Source of the DNA: DATJSJ01 sp035504175
GTDB taxonomy: Bacteria; Pseudomonadota; Alphaproteobacteria; Acetobacterales; Acetobacteraceae
Assembly (NCBI GenBank): GCA_035504175.1
Contig: DATJSJ010000184.1
Span: 1 to 15,814 of the forward strand
Direction of reading: 5' to 3'
Length of the DNA stretch: 15,814 nucleotides
This document shows positions 5,083 to 12,982 of this stretch, one piece after another; within the stretch, counting starts at the first letter, position 1; each line of letters starts with the position of its first letter. Both the position numbers and the translations under genes were made by a program. A model generated the notes under the pieces. It was given only the letters and a program-made list of their open reading frames with translations. It was not told where the DNA came from and did no database searches.

Positions 5083-7188
5083 CTACGCATGGCCGGAATC
5101 AGCGGGCACTCGCGCGATATCCGACGAGCCCGGACCCACCGGCAAGGCACTGACCAACACAACAACCGAATGCGCCGCCACGCGACAAGCCGCGTCGGCC
5201 ACCACGCCCTCCGCCCCCACCTCCACGATGTCATCCGGGCTCGGCAGGCCGGTATCGATCGCCCGCACCCATCGCCCCGGCACCTGCACCGCAAACCCGC
5301 GCTCAATCGCGCCCAGATTGATCATCACGTAGAAATCGCCATCCCCCTCACGCCCGCCGCGCAGATGGAAGGCGAGCGTGTGCTCCGACCCGCGCGGCTC
5401 GACCGCGCCCTGCGCGCCGTACCAGGTGACGTCCTCGCGCCAGAACCGGCTGCGGCCGAGCCCGGGATGCGCCTTTCGGAACGCGATCATCAGCCGCGTG
5501 AAGCGCACCATCTCGGCATTCCGCTCGACCCGCTCCCAGTCGAGCCAGGTCGTCTCGTTGTCCTGGTTGTACGGGTTGTTGTTGCCGCCCTGCGTGTGCA
5601 GGAACTCGTCGCCGGCGACCAGCATCGGCGTGCCGTTGGCGAGCAGCGTCAGGCAGAGGAACAGCTTCGCCTGCCGCCGGCGCAGCGCCAGCACCTCGGC
5701 CGGTGCGCCGACATCGCCCTCCCAGCCGCAATTCCACGAGAGATTCGCGTCGGTGCCGTCGGCATTGCCGTGCCCGTTCGCCTCGTTGTGCTTCCGCTCA
5801 TAGGCGACGAGATCGTACAGGCAGAACCCGTCATGGCTGGTCACGAAATTGACGCTCTGATACGGGTGATAGGCGGCGTCGAGCGTGTCGGGGAACAGAT
5901 CGTCGCTGCCGTACAGCCGCACCATCAGATCGCCGATCCGCCCCGGCTCGCCGCGCACCGCGGCGCGGATCTGGTCGCGGAACTGCCCGTTCCATTGCAG
6001 CCAGGTCATGCCCGGAAAGCTGCGGCCGAGCTGGTAGGTCGAGAGGTCCCACGCCTCGGCGATCAGTCGCACGCCCTGCAGCGCCGGATCGGCGATCATC
6101 GCCGCGATGATCGGTGGATCGTCGAGATTGATGCTGCCGTCCTCGGCGCGGGTGAACAGCGAGGCAAGGTCGAAGCGGAACCCGTCCACGTGCATCTCCT
6201 GCACCCAGGTGCGCAGGCTGTGCAGTACCATCGCCTGCACCGCACGGTTGGCGGTGTGCAGCACGTTGCCGGTGCCGCTGTCGTTGCGATAGCGCGCCCG
6301 GTCCGGCTCGAGCAGGTAGTAGGTGGAATTGTCCAGCCCGCGGAAGCTGTAGGTCGGCCCGTTCTCGTCGCCCTCCGCGGTGTGGTTGTACACCACGTCG
6401 AGGATCACCTCGATATCGGCCGCGTGCAGGGCGCGCACCAGCGCGCGGAACTCGTCGAGCTGCTCGCCGAGCGCGTGGGCGCAGCCATAGGCGTGATGCA
6501 GCGCGAAGAAGCTCATCGGCATGTAGCCCCAGTAATTCCCGTCCTGCGGGTCGTACTGGAACACCGGCAGCAGCTCGACCGCGGTGACGCCGAGCGCGCG
6601 CAGATACGGGATCTTGTCCTGCAGCCCGGCGAAGGTGCCGCGGCGCTCGGGTGCCACGCCGGAATTGGCGCGGCGGGTGAAGCCGCGCACGTGCAGCTCG
6701 TAGATCACCAGGTCATGCGTGTGGCGCGGCGGGCGGTCGCCGGACCAGTCGAACCCGTCACGCCGCTGCGGCAGGATGCCGAGCGGCGCGCGGCCGGGGT
6801 TGGGCCCGGGCAGGCGGCAGGCCTCGCGGCTGAACTCGGGCGGGAAGAAGATCGCCGGCGCATGCGGGTCGAGCAGCACCTTCTCCGGGTCGAACCGGTG
6901 CCCGGCACCCGGATCGCGCGGCCCGTCGACGCTGTAGGCGTAGTGCACCGCCCCGCCCATGTCCGCGACCGGGATGCGGCAATGCCAGATCCGCCCGGTC
7001 TTGTGCCGCAGATGATCGAGAGGGTGCACGCCGACCGGCGTCACCGCGTCGCCGGCGCGGTACAGCAGCAGCGTGACGGCGGTCGCGTGCTTGGAGTAGA
7101 GCGCGAAATTGTAGGCGTCTTCCCCGGCGATATAAGTGACGCCGACGGGCATCGCGGTGCCTTCCCGCGCGGCCCAGTTCATCCCCAT
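5083..7188 (-). CDS. glgX: Glycogen debranching enzyme GlgX (GH13 isoamylase type), 701 residues
   Basis: Hydrolyses alpha-1,6 branches of glycogen after phosphorylase has shortened the outer chains. CBM48 domain at about 14-115 (YNFALYSKHATAVTLLLY), GH13 catalytic barrel at about 155-575 and a C-terminal beta domain to 701. GH13 motifs are all present: DVVYNH (264-269), DGFRFDLAS with nucleophile D340, IAEAWD with acid/base E378, and TSHDG with D453. GYMPMSFFALHHAYG and QGGNNNPYNQDNE are GlgX hallmarks. Length is normal for the family. It is the last gene of hpf-glgP-glgX, 88 nt after glgP. ATG 7188 has GAGG at a fitting distance; ATGs at codons 3 and 13 are alternatives. It ends with TAG at 5083. 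No odd residues. Confidence 0.97.
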   Translation of the reverse strand: MGMNWAAREGTAMPVGVTYIAGEDAYNFALYSKHATAVTLLLYRAGDAVTPVGVHPLDHLRHKTGRIWHCRIPVADMGGAVHYAYSVDGPRDPGAGHRFDPEKVLLDPHAPAIFFPPEFSREACRLPGPNPGRAPLGILPQRRDGFDWSGDRPPRHTHDLVIYELHVRGFTRRANSGVAPERRGTFAGLQDKIPYLRALGVTAVELLPVFQYDPQDGNYWGYMPMSFFALHHAYGCAHALGEQLDEFRALVRALHAADIEVILDVVYNHTAEGDENGPTYSFRGLDNSTYYLLEPDRARYRNDSGTGNVLHTANRAVQAMVLHSLRTWVQEMHVDGFRFDLASLFTRAEDGSINLDDPPIIAAMIADPALQGVRLIAEAWDLSTYQLGRSFPGMTWLQWNGQFRDQIRAAVRGEPGRIGDLMVRLYGSDDLFPDTLDAAYHPYQSVNFVTSHDGFCLYDLVAYERKHNEANGHGNADGTDANLSWNCGWEGDVGAPAEVLALRRRQAKLFLCLTLLANGTPMLVAGDEFLHTQGGNNNPYNQDNETTWLDWERVERNAEMVRFTRLMIAFRKAHPGLGRSRFWREDVTWYGAQGAVEPRGSEHTLAFHLRGGREGDGDFYVMINLGAIERGFAVQVPGRWVRAIDTGLPSPDDIVEVGAEGVVADAACRVAAHSVVVLVSALPVGPGSSDIARVPADSGHA

Positions 7189-7276
7189 GGCTCAGCCTCG
7201 CCCCGGCGCGCCGCCGCGGCGGGCGCGCGCCGCCGGTCCGGGCCGCGGCCGGCCGGGCGCTGCCTCGCGCGCATCC
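7189..7276 (-). other. GC-only glgP-glgX spacer with strong hairpin
   Basis: The 88-nt spacer is almost all G/C. A stem can form from 7206-7212 with 7221-7228 (one bulged G at 7223), enclosing the palindromic GCCGCGGC. In the minus-strand mRNA it ends about 17 nt before the glgX start and could act as a stabilising or processing element that sets the glgP/glgX ratio. Inference from pairing only. Confidence 0.3.
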
Positions 7277-8992
7277 TCAGACGAACGGGCGGATCGCGGC
7301 GTTGAGATAGGCCTCGGTCGCGTAGCGCCGCATCATGCGGTGGCTGGTGAAGACCGAGCCGCATTTCGCGATCGCCGCCGCCATCACCTGCGACCAGCCA
7401 TCGCGGTCGCGATGGAACAGCGGCAGGACCGTGTGCTCGAGCTTGTCCAGCAGCGCCGCGCCATGCGTCTCCGGCCCGCGCCCGGGATCGCCGATCGCCC
7501 AGCCGGTGACGCCCTCGATGCAGCCCTCGACCCACCAGCCGTCGAGCACGCTGGCACTCGGCACGCCGTTCAGCGCCGCCTTCATGCCGCTGGTGCCCGA
7601 CGCTTCCATCGGCGGCAGCGGCGTGTTCAGCCAGAGATCCGCGCCGGCGACCAGCGTCTTCGCCAGCGCGAAATCATAGCCCGGCAGGAACGCGACCGAC
7701 ACCCGGCCGGCGAGGCGCTGCGCCGCCGCCTCGATCCGAGCAATCAGCGCCTTGCCCTCGGTGTCGCGCGGATGCGCCTTGCCGGCGAAGACGAGCTGGA
7801 ACGGCAGGTCGGCGGCGATGCGCGCCAGCCGCTCCGGATCCTCGAGCACCAGCATCGGCCGCTTGTATCCGGTCATCCGCCGCGCGAAGACCAGGGTCGG
7901 CCGGGTCGGATCGAGCGTGACGCCGGCGCGGTCCCGCACCGCGGCGATCAGCCCGGCCTTGGCCTCGGCGTGCGCGGCGCGGAGCTCGGACGGATCGATC
8001 GTGTCGGCGCGGACCAGCAGCTCCGGCTCATGGCGCCAATGCGGCCCGATCCGGTCATAGAGCCGGGCGAGCGCCGGATGCACCCAGGTCGTCGGGTGCA
8101 CGCCGTTGGTGATGGCGCGGATCGGATAGCCGGGGAACAGGCGCTCGGCGGTCTCGCGGTGCCGGTCGGCGACGCCGTTGACGAAGCCGCTGAGGTTGAG
8201 CGCGAGGCGCGTCATGTTCAGCCGGTCCGCGCCGGCCAGGCGCTGCAGCACCGGCCGCTCGATGAAATCGCCGAGCAGCCGGTCGACCAGCGCGTAGTCG
8301 AACTGATCGGTGCCGGCCGCGACCGGCGTGTGCGTGGTGAAGACGCAGCGTTCCAGCACCCGCTCGCGGTCATAGGGCAGGTCCGGCACCATCGCCGGCT
8401 CGCTGCGCATCGGGTGCCGGCGCAGCAGGGCGAGCGGCAGCAGCGCCGCATGCCCCTCGTTCAGATGGTAGGTCGAGATCTCGAAACCGAGGGCCGCCAG
8501 CAGCCGCTCACCGCCGATCCCGAGCACGATCTCCTGCTGCAGCCGCAGCGCATCGTCGCCGCCGTAGAGCGGCCCGGTGATGCCGCGCGCCGGCGCGTCG
8601 TTCTCGGCGAGGTCGGTGTCGAGCAGCAGGACCGGCACCGCGCCACCGGTCGGGCTTTCCAGCACGTGCAGCCAGGGCCGGATCCAGACCGGCCGGCCCT
8701 CGATCTCGACCGCCGCCATAGCCGGCAGCGGCGTCGCGAGCCGCGCCGGATCCCAGCGATCCGGCTGCTCGGCCTGGCCCCGCTCGGGGTCGAGCGACTG
8801 GCGCAGATAGCCCTCGCGGCTGGCCAGCGTCACGAACACCATCGGCAGATTGAGGTCGGCGGCACTGCGCGCGGCATCGCCGGCGAGGATGCCGAGCCCG
8901 CCGGAATAGCTCGGGATCTCGGGCCGGATCGCGATCTCCATGGAGAGATAGGCGATCCAGGTGTTCGGCAGGAAGCGGTCTAGCGCGGACAT
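7277..8992 (-). CDS. glgP: Alpha-glucan (glycogen) phosphorylase, short bacterial type, 571 residues
   Basis: GT35 enzyme releasing glucose-1-phosphate from alpha-1,4-glucans with pyridoxal phosphate. It is the shorter alpha-glucan phosphorylase subfamily (about 550-850 residues), lacking the N-terminal extension of E. coli GlgP. Visible marks: YLSMEIAIRPEIPSYSGGLG (15-34), THTPVAAGTD (220-229), HLNEGH (176-181), ITNGVHP (294-300), RRMTGYKR (371-378) and EASGTSGMKAALNG, where K471 is the PLP lysine. DGWWVEG follows at 484-490. It starts 18 nt after the hpf stop codon, so the two are co-transcribed; no strong Shine-Dalgarno precedes ATG 8992, which suggests translational coupling. The branching, ADP-glucose and synthase genes are not in the window. 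Confidence 0.95.
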   Translation of the reverse strand: MSALDRFLPNTWIAYLSMEIAIRPEIPSYSGGLGILAGDAARSAADLNLPMVFVTLASREGYLRQSLDPERGQAEQPDRWDPARLATPLPAMAAVEIEGRPVWIRPWLHVLESPTGGAVPVLLLDTDLAENDAPARGITGPLYGGDDALRLQQEIVLGIGGERLLAALGFEISTYHLNEGHAALLPLALLRRHPMRSEPAMVPDLPYDRERVLERCVFTTHTPVAAGTDQFDYALVDRLLGDFIERPVLQRLAGADRLNMTRLALNLSGFVNGVADRHRETAERLFPGYPIRAITNGVHPTTWVHPALARLYDRIGPHWRHEPELLVRADTIDPSELRAAHAEAKAGLIAAVRDRAGVTLDPTRPTLVFARRMTGYKRPMLVLEDPERLARIAADLPFQLVFAGKAHPRDTEGKALIARIEAAAQRLAGRVSVAFLPGYDFALAKTLVAGADLWLNTPLPPMEASGTSGMKAALNGVPSASVLDGWWVEGCIEGVTGWAIGDPGRGPETHGAALLDKLEHTVLPLFHRDRDGWSQVMAAAIAKCGSVFTSHRMMRRYATEAYLNAAIRPFV

Positions 8993-9010
8993 GCGGCGGC
9001 GCCCCGGCTC

Positions 9011-9565
9011 TCAGCCTTGCGGGCCGTGATCCGGGGCACGGTCGGGCCGCGCCATGCAGGCGAGGCGCCCGCCGGCCGCGCCCGCCTCCGGCCGGATCCA
9101 CCAGGCGCGGTCGCCGACATGCAGGCGCGCGAGATCGTGGTCCGGCACGTCCTGGCGCTGGAACGGGATCAAGCCGTCGCCGTCGAGTGCCAGCGTGCCG
9201 GTCCCCTCTTCCGGCGAGACCCGCACCACATGGCCGCCCAGTATGCGCGGGCCGCCGGCGTGCGCATCGGCCGTGCCGGCCGGATGCAGGCGGCGGACGA
9301 GACACGCGAAAGCCATGTCGATCGCGGTCGCCAGCTCCTCGTGCGTCGCCTGGGCGGCGCGGGCGCGGGGCTGGGGGCCGGCAGGCTCCAGCTCGACCGA
9401 GACCCGGACCATCTGTCCTGGCGCGTGGTGCCGGCGCTGCCCCTCGACATGCAGGCGGCAGACGCCGCCGGCGGCGTCGAACGCTGCGAGATGCCGCCGC
9501 GCCTGCTGCACTACAGGTGCCGCAAAGGGGATGTTGACGAACGAGGTGACCAGTTCGCAGCCCAT
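9011..9565 (-). CDS. RaiA/HPF-like ribosome-hibernation protein fused to a cold-shock-like domain, 184 residues
   Basis: The N-terminal part (1-95) has the shape of proteobacterial RaiA/HPF relatives: a short beta strand, helix VVQQARRHLAAFD, then CRLHVEGQRRHH, MVRVSVELEP and helix THEELATAIDMAFACLVRRLH. The C-terminal part (about 108-158) is the cold-shock-like tail of this fusion family, GGHVVRVSPEEGTGTLALDG to LARLHVGDRAWWIRP. The RNA-binding RNP1 aromatics are lost (GTGTL where relatives have GYGFI), so nucleic-acid binding may be weakened. Start ATG 9565 is fixed by GGGAGG 9 nt upstream; the frame extends upstream to 9745 but that part is Arg-rich and atypical. Likely role: silencing ribosomes in starvation or low oxygen, ahead of glgP (18 nt) and glgX in one operon. 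Confidence 0.75.
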   Translation of the reverse strand: MGCELVTSFVNIPFAAPVVQQARRHLAAFDAAGGVCRLHVEGQRRHHAPGQMVRVSVELEPAGPQPRARAAQATHEELATAIDMAFACLVRRLHPAGTADAHAGGPRILGGHVVRVSPEEGTGTLALDGDGLIPFQRQDVPDHDLARLHVGDRAWWIRPEAGAAGGRLACMARPDRAPDHGPQG

Positions 9566-9744
9566 GGACTTTTCCTCCCGCCGGTCGATCCGGGCATCGG
9601 CCCGCATGGCGCCATCCGGTGCATCGACAGGGACGGCGCCATGCGCGTCCTGCTCACCATAGCGCCAGCGCCTTCCGGCGCCACGCCGGCGGCGCCGGAG
9701 TTTCGCGACGGACCTCTCCATGACGGCGGCGGCCGGGCCGCGCA

Positions 9745-9758
9745 TTGACCTGGATCAG
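9745..9758. promoter_or_regulatory. FNR/FixK/DNR-type box
   Basis: TTGACCTGGATCAG matches TTGAT-N4-ATCAA at 8 of 10 defined positions and closely resembles anaeroboxes of proteobacteria. It lies 180 bp upstream of the hpf-like start and 129 bp upstream of the sigma ATG, so it could serve either side; control of the hibernation/glycogen genes by oxygen is the more natural reading. Confidence 0.4.
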
Positions 9759-9809
9759 TGGCTGCCATCCGCCGCGCAATCGAGTTTTACTGCCGGCGGC
9801 CGGGAGTCC

Positions 9810-9836
9810 GGGAATAGCGCCGCAGCTTCAGCGTAT
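9810..9836 (+). promoter_or_regulatory. ECF-sigma-type promoter of the sigma/catalase operon
   Basis: GGGAAT (9810-9815) and CGTAT (9832-9836) are separated by 16 bp, the -35/-10 layout of ECF-group promoters (GGAAC/T-N16-CGT). The start codon at 9887 is about 45 nt downstream of the expected transcript start. Autoactivation by the sigma factor encoded here is the usual arrangement and is inferred. Confidence 0.5.
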
Positions 9837-9886
9837 GCAGGATACGAGCGGCTGCACGGCGCAGCGTCGTGGTGCAGGTGTTGCGG

Positions 9887-10390
9887 ATGTCGCTGCTGTC
9901 CAGGCTTGAAGACTCGATTCCGTCGCTGCGCCGCTACGCCTGGACGCTGCTGCGCGATCCGGCCGAGGCGGACGACCTGGTGCAGGACTGCCTCGTTCGC
10001 GCGCTCGATCGCCTCGGGACCGTGCGGTCGGAGGCGGAGCTGCGGCCCTGGCTGTTTGCCATCCTGCACAATCTGCATGTCAGCCGGTGGCGGCGGCAGC
10101 GGCGGCAGCGACAGGTGGCGGTGGCCGATGCCGACGCGGATGTCGCGATACCCGCGTCCCAGCCGGCGGGCGTGGAGATACGCGACGTGCTGCGCGGCAT
10201 CGCGGCGCTGCCCGAGGACCAACGGCAGATCGTCGTCCTCGTCGCGGTGGAGGGCCTCGCCTATGCCGAGGTCGCCGCCATTCTGGGCATCCCGGTCGGC
10301 ACGGTGATGTCGCGGCTCAGCCGCGCGCGGGACCGCCTGCGCGCGTTCGCCGAGGGACACGAACGCCCGGCCCTGCGGAGGGTGAAATGA
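9887..10390 (+). CDS. ECF-family RNA polymerase sigma factor, 167 residues
   Basis: Alternative sigma factor with region 2 at about 5-72 (LRRYAWTLLRDPAEADDLVQDCLVRALDRL, then LRPWLFAILHNLHVSRWRR) and region 4 at about 98-155 (LPEDQRQIVVLVAVEGLAYAEVAAILGIPVGTVMSRLSRARDRL). There is no extra C-terminal domain. ATG 9887 is preferred; the frame is also open from GTG 9869 with no better ribosome-binding site. Its TGA overlaps the anti-sigma ATG by 4 nt (ATGA), and catalase and cytochrome b561 genes follow. The context points to control of an oxidative-stress response; similar sigma/anti-sigma/catalase/b561 clusters occur in Proteobacteria (perhaps ECF26-like, subgroup unverified). Probably held inactive by the next gene product. 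Confidence 0.93.
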   Translation: MSLLSRLEDSIPSLRRYAWTLLRDPAEADDLVQDCLVRALDRLGTVRSEAELRPWLFAILHNLHVSRWRRQRRQRQVAVADADADVAIPASQPAGVEIRDVLRGIAALPEDQRQIVVLVAVEGLAYAEVAAILGIPVGTVMSRLSRARDRLRAFAEGHERPALRRVK

Positions 10391-11166
10391 ACAGCTTCCA
10401 GCGCCCGATCGGCGAGGACGATCTGCACGCCTATGTCGACGGATTCCTGGACGCCGAGCGCCGGCGGGTGGTCGAGCGCTACCTCGCGGATCATCCGGAG
10501 GCCGCCGCGCGCATCGCCGGCTGGCAGCGTGCGGGCGTGGCGCTGCGCGAAGCCGTTGCCTGGAAGGCGCAGGAGCCGGTGCCGGCCGAACTCAGCGTCG
10601 TCCGCCTGGTCGAAGCGCGGCTGTCGCGTCGCACGGCGCGCTGGCAGCCTGCCGCTGCCGTGTTCCTGGCCGTCGCGGTCGGTGCCGGCTCCGGCTGGTT
10701 CGCGCGCGGGCCGGGCATGCCGCGGGGCGTCGACGCGGTCTCGATGGAGGCGGCGATCGCGTACCGGGTCTTCGCCACCGACCGCATGCACCCGGTCGAG
10801 TTCGACGCCGCCAACCGCGTCGAGCTGGTCGCCTGGGCGACGCGGCGGCTCGGCCGGGCGGTCGCGCCGCCGGATCTGTCGAAATCCGGCTTCCACCTGA
10901 TCGGCGGCCGGCTGATCGCGACACCGCAAGGCCCCGGCTGCATGTTCCTCTACGGCAACGCGCAGGGCAACCGCATCACCGTGTTCGTCCGGCCGATGCA
11001 CAAGATCGATGTCAATGCGCCGATGCGGCCGGTGCAGGCGGGCGGCACGACCGGCTTCGCCTGGGCGCGCGACGGACTCGGCGTCAGCCTGGTCGCCAGC
11101 ACGCCGCTGCCCGGGCTACAAAAACTGTCGGACCAGGTCCGGGACGCGATGAGCCCGGAGACCTGA
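10387..11166 (+). CDS. Membrane anti-sigma factor, 259 residues
   Basis: The N-terminal cytoplasmic sigma-binding domain has the typical DDLHAYVDGFLDAERRRVVERYLADHPE (11-38) without the HxxxCxxC zinc motif. One membrane helix follows at about 87-106 (QPAAAVFLAVAVGAGSGWF), then a periplasmic domain of about 150 residues (SMEAAIAYRVFATDRMHPVE, and GFHLIGGRLIATPQGPGCMFLY). The start ATG overlaps the sigma stop (ATGA). Release of the sigma factor by an envelope or oxidative signal is inferred from family. C-terminal domains of this kind are found beside catalase-family peroxidases and may sense their substrate or state. Family assignment is firm, the signal is unknown. Confidence 0.88.
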   Translation: MNSFQRPIGEDDLHAYVDGFLDAERRRVVERYLADHPEAAARIAGWQRAGVALREAVAWKAQEPVPAELSVVRLVEARLSRRTARWQPAAAVFLAVAVGAGSGWFARGPGMPRGVDAVSMEAAIAYRVFATDRMHPVEFDAANRVELVAWATRRLGRAVAPPDLSKSGFHLIGGRLIATPQGPGCMFLYGNAQGNRITVFVRPMHKIDVNAPMRPVQAGGTTGFAWARDGLGVSLVASTPLPGLQKLSDQVRDAMSPET

Positions 11167-11191
11167 TCGCCGATTTCGCCGGAGAATGCCG

Positions 11192-12298
11192 ATGTCGAAA
11201 GCGCCGGACGCGCCACTCGGAGCGCGGGATTTGCCGCGCGGTCGCGCCGCCCTGCTCGCATCGCTGGCGGCGATCGGGCTCGTGGTCGCCGGTACCGCGG
11301 CGGCCTTCGCCTACACCGCCGGCTGGCTCAGCCCCGACCGGCTGACCCCGGCACGCATGGTCGACGCGCTCAGCCGCCGCGGCGGCGATCCGATCGGGCA
11401 CCGCCGCAACCACTCCAAGGGCATCTGCTTCACCGGCACGTTCATCGCCAACGGCGCCGGCACGCGGCTTTCGACGGCGCCGATGTTCGTGGCCGGCCGC
11501 TATCCGGTGATCGGCCGCTTCGCGATCGCCGTCGGCGATCCGGCGGCGCCGGACGCGAGCGGACGGGTGCGCAGCATGGCGATCCGCATCGTCGCGCCGG
11601 ACGGACAGGAATGGCGCAGCGGCATGAACGACTCTCCGGTCTTCGTCGTCGCGACGCCGCAGGAGTTCTACGCCCTGACGCTCGCCTCCGACGTCGATCC
11701 GGCGACCGGCCCGCCCGATCCGAGGGCGGTGCAGCATTACTTCGCCACCCATCCGGACGGCGCCGCCTTCGTCGAATGGGCCCACACCGCGCCATGGACC
11801 GCGAGCTATGCCGAGGAGAGCTACAACAGCCTGGACGCCTTCCGCTTCGTCGACGCCGCCGGCGCGAGCCACCCGGTGCGCTGGTCGATGCGCGCGACGG
11901 TGCCGGCCGAGGCGGTGACGCAGGCGGCGCTGGCGAAGCTGGGGCCGGATTTCCTGGAGCAGGATTTGCGGCGGCGCCTGGCGCAGGGTCCGTTGCGCTG
12001 GCATCTTGTGGTGACGCTGGGCGCGGCCGGCGATCCCACCAATGATGCGACCAAGGCGTGGCCGGCGACGCGGCCGGAGGTTGATATCGGCACGCTCGAG
12101 GTGCAGCAGGCGCAGGACGAGGCGAGCGGGCCGTGCCGCGACTTCAACTACGATCCGTTGGTGCTGCCGGCGGGCATCCGGCCGTCGGACGACCCGCTGC
12201 TGCCGGCGCGCTCTTCGGCCTATGCGAATTCCTTCGACCGGCGCACCGCGGAGGCGGCGGCCTGGCCGCACACCAACGCCGCGGGAGCGGCGCAATGA
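11192..12298 (+). CDS. Membrane-anchored catalase-family peroxidase (SrpA-like), 368 residues
   Basis: Small heme protein of the catalase superfamily. Residues 1-18 are cytoplasmic, 19-42 form a membrane anchor or uncleaved signal (ALLASLAAIGLVVAGTAAAF), and the rest faces the periplasm. Distal heme His is H74 in RNHSKGICFTGTF; further fold marks are VIGRFAIAVGDP, SMAIRIVAPDG and NDSPVFVVATPQEFY. The proximal pair RxxxY is R340/Y344 in ARSSAYANSF near the C-terminus, where SrpA-type proteins have it. ATG 11192 is chosen because GGAG lies 7 nt before it; ATG 11186 would be only 1 nt from that site. The gene starts 25 nt after the anti-sigma stop and overlaps cytochrome b561 by ATGA. Likely role: peroxide removal using electrons handed over by the b561 partner. 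Confidence 0.9.
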   Translation: MSKAPDAPLGARDLPRGRAALLASLAAIGLVVAGTAAAFAYTAGWLSPDRLTPARMVDALSRRGGDPIGHRRNHSKGICFTGTFIANGAGTRLSTAPMFVAGRYPVIGRFAIAVGDPAAPDASGRVRSMAIRIVAPDGQEWRSGMNDSPVFVVATPQEFYALTLASDVDPATGPPDPRAVQHYFATHPDGAAFVEWAHTAPWTASYAEESYNSLDAFRFVDAAGASHPVRWSMRATVPAEAVTQAALAKLGPDFLEQDLRRRLAQGPLRWHLVVTLGAAGDPTNDATKAWPATRPEVDIGTLEVQQAQDEASGPCRDFNYDPLVLPAGIRPSDDPLLPARSSAYANSFDRRTAEAAAWPHTNAAGAAQ

Positions 12299-12885
12299 GC
12301 GCCGCAGGCGACCGGTTCAGCCCGCTGCAGCGCACGCTGCACTGGCTGATGGCGGTGATGATCCTGTCGATGCTGTTCATCGGCATCGGCATGGTCTCGA
12401 CCGTGGCGCCGCGCTATCACGTGCTGGTCGCGATCCACCGCCCGCTCGGCATCGCGATCCTGGTGCTGGTGCTGCTCCGCCTCGGGCTGCGGCTGCGCCG
12501 GGGCGCGCCGCCGCTTCCCGCCGATCTGCCGCGGATCCAGGCGCTGGCGGCCAAGGGCTCGCACGTGGTGCTCTACGCGCTGATGCTGGCGATGCCGCTG
12601 CTCGGCTGGTCGATGCTGTCGGCCGGCGGCTACCCGATCGTGCTGTTCGGCCGGATCCACCTGCCGCGCATCATGCCGCACGACGACGCCCTGTACACGG
12701 TGCTGCGCGAGGCACATTTCGCCCTGGCGTTTGTGCTGTTCGCCGTGGTGCTGCTGCACCTCGCGGCGGCGCTGTTCCATGCCCTGATCCGGCGCGACGG
12801 CGTGTTCACCAGCATGGCGCCTTGGCCATCCCACCGTGGCCCGGCGCCGCCGCCCGCGCTGCGCCCGGCGCCGCAGCAGCGGTAG
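12295..12885 (+). CDS. Cytochrome b561 (CybB family), 196 residues
   Basis: Four-helix diheme membrane protein moving electrons from the quinol pool. Heme-ligand candidates fit the family: H16 (TLHWLMA), H48 (AIHRPLG), and in helix 4 H141 (REAHFAL) and H155 (LLHLAAAL), with H90 and H162 nearby. Hydrophobic segments lie at about 14-35, 48-66, 87-108 and 139-163. The C-terminal 30 residues are Pro/Arg-rich and cytoplasmic. The ATG overlaps the catalase stop (ATGA), implying coupled translation and a functional pair in which b561 reduces the periplasmic peroxidase. Last gene of the sigma operon; 97 nt separate it from the LysR gene. Confidence 0.93.
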   Translation: MSAAGDRFSPLQRTLHWLMAVMILSMLFIGIGMVSTVAPRYHVLVAIHRPLGIAILVLVLLRLGLRLRRGAPPLPADLPRIQALAAKGSHVVLYALMLAMPLLGWSMLSAGGYPIVLFGRIHLPRIMPHDDALYTVLREAHFALAFVLFAVVLLHLAAALFHALIRRDGVFTSMAPWPSHRGPAPPPALRPAPQQR

Positions 12886-12982
12886 CCCGGCCGCACCGGC
12901 TGGCCGGCGGCGAGGCGGTCGCCGCGCGTGCGGCATCCCGGCGCGGGAGGTCTATCCTGCGCGAATCCAGGCGGGGGACCGC

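Larger units (their letters stand above)
9566..9886. other. Divergent control region between hpf-glgP-glgX and the ECF sigma operon
   Basis: 321 nt without a supported gene. It holds an FNR/CRP-family-like box (9745-9758) and an ECF-type promoter (9810-9836) reading right. ORFs here on both strands are extensions of neighbouring frames. Confidence 0.6.

Noticed and set aside
5089..7305. Very long plus-strand open frame (over 700 codons) opposite glgX
   Set aside because: It is antisense to a complete GH13 gene with all catalytic motifs; its Arg/Val/His-rich translation is the usual shadow in GC-rich DNA.
7136..8983. Long plus-strand open frame opposite glgP
   Set aside because: Shadow of the phosphorylase gene; no domain or motif, overlaps the glgX start region.
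9566..9745. Upstream 60-codon extension of the RaiA/HPF-like frame
   Set aside because: A strong GGGAGG lies 9 nt before the ATG at 9565 and the extension is Arg-rich without family similarity.
11084..12295. Long minus-strand open frame opposite the catalase gene
   Set aside because: Arg/His-rich shadow with no recognisable family; the plus-strand frame has the heme motifs.
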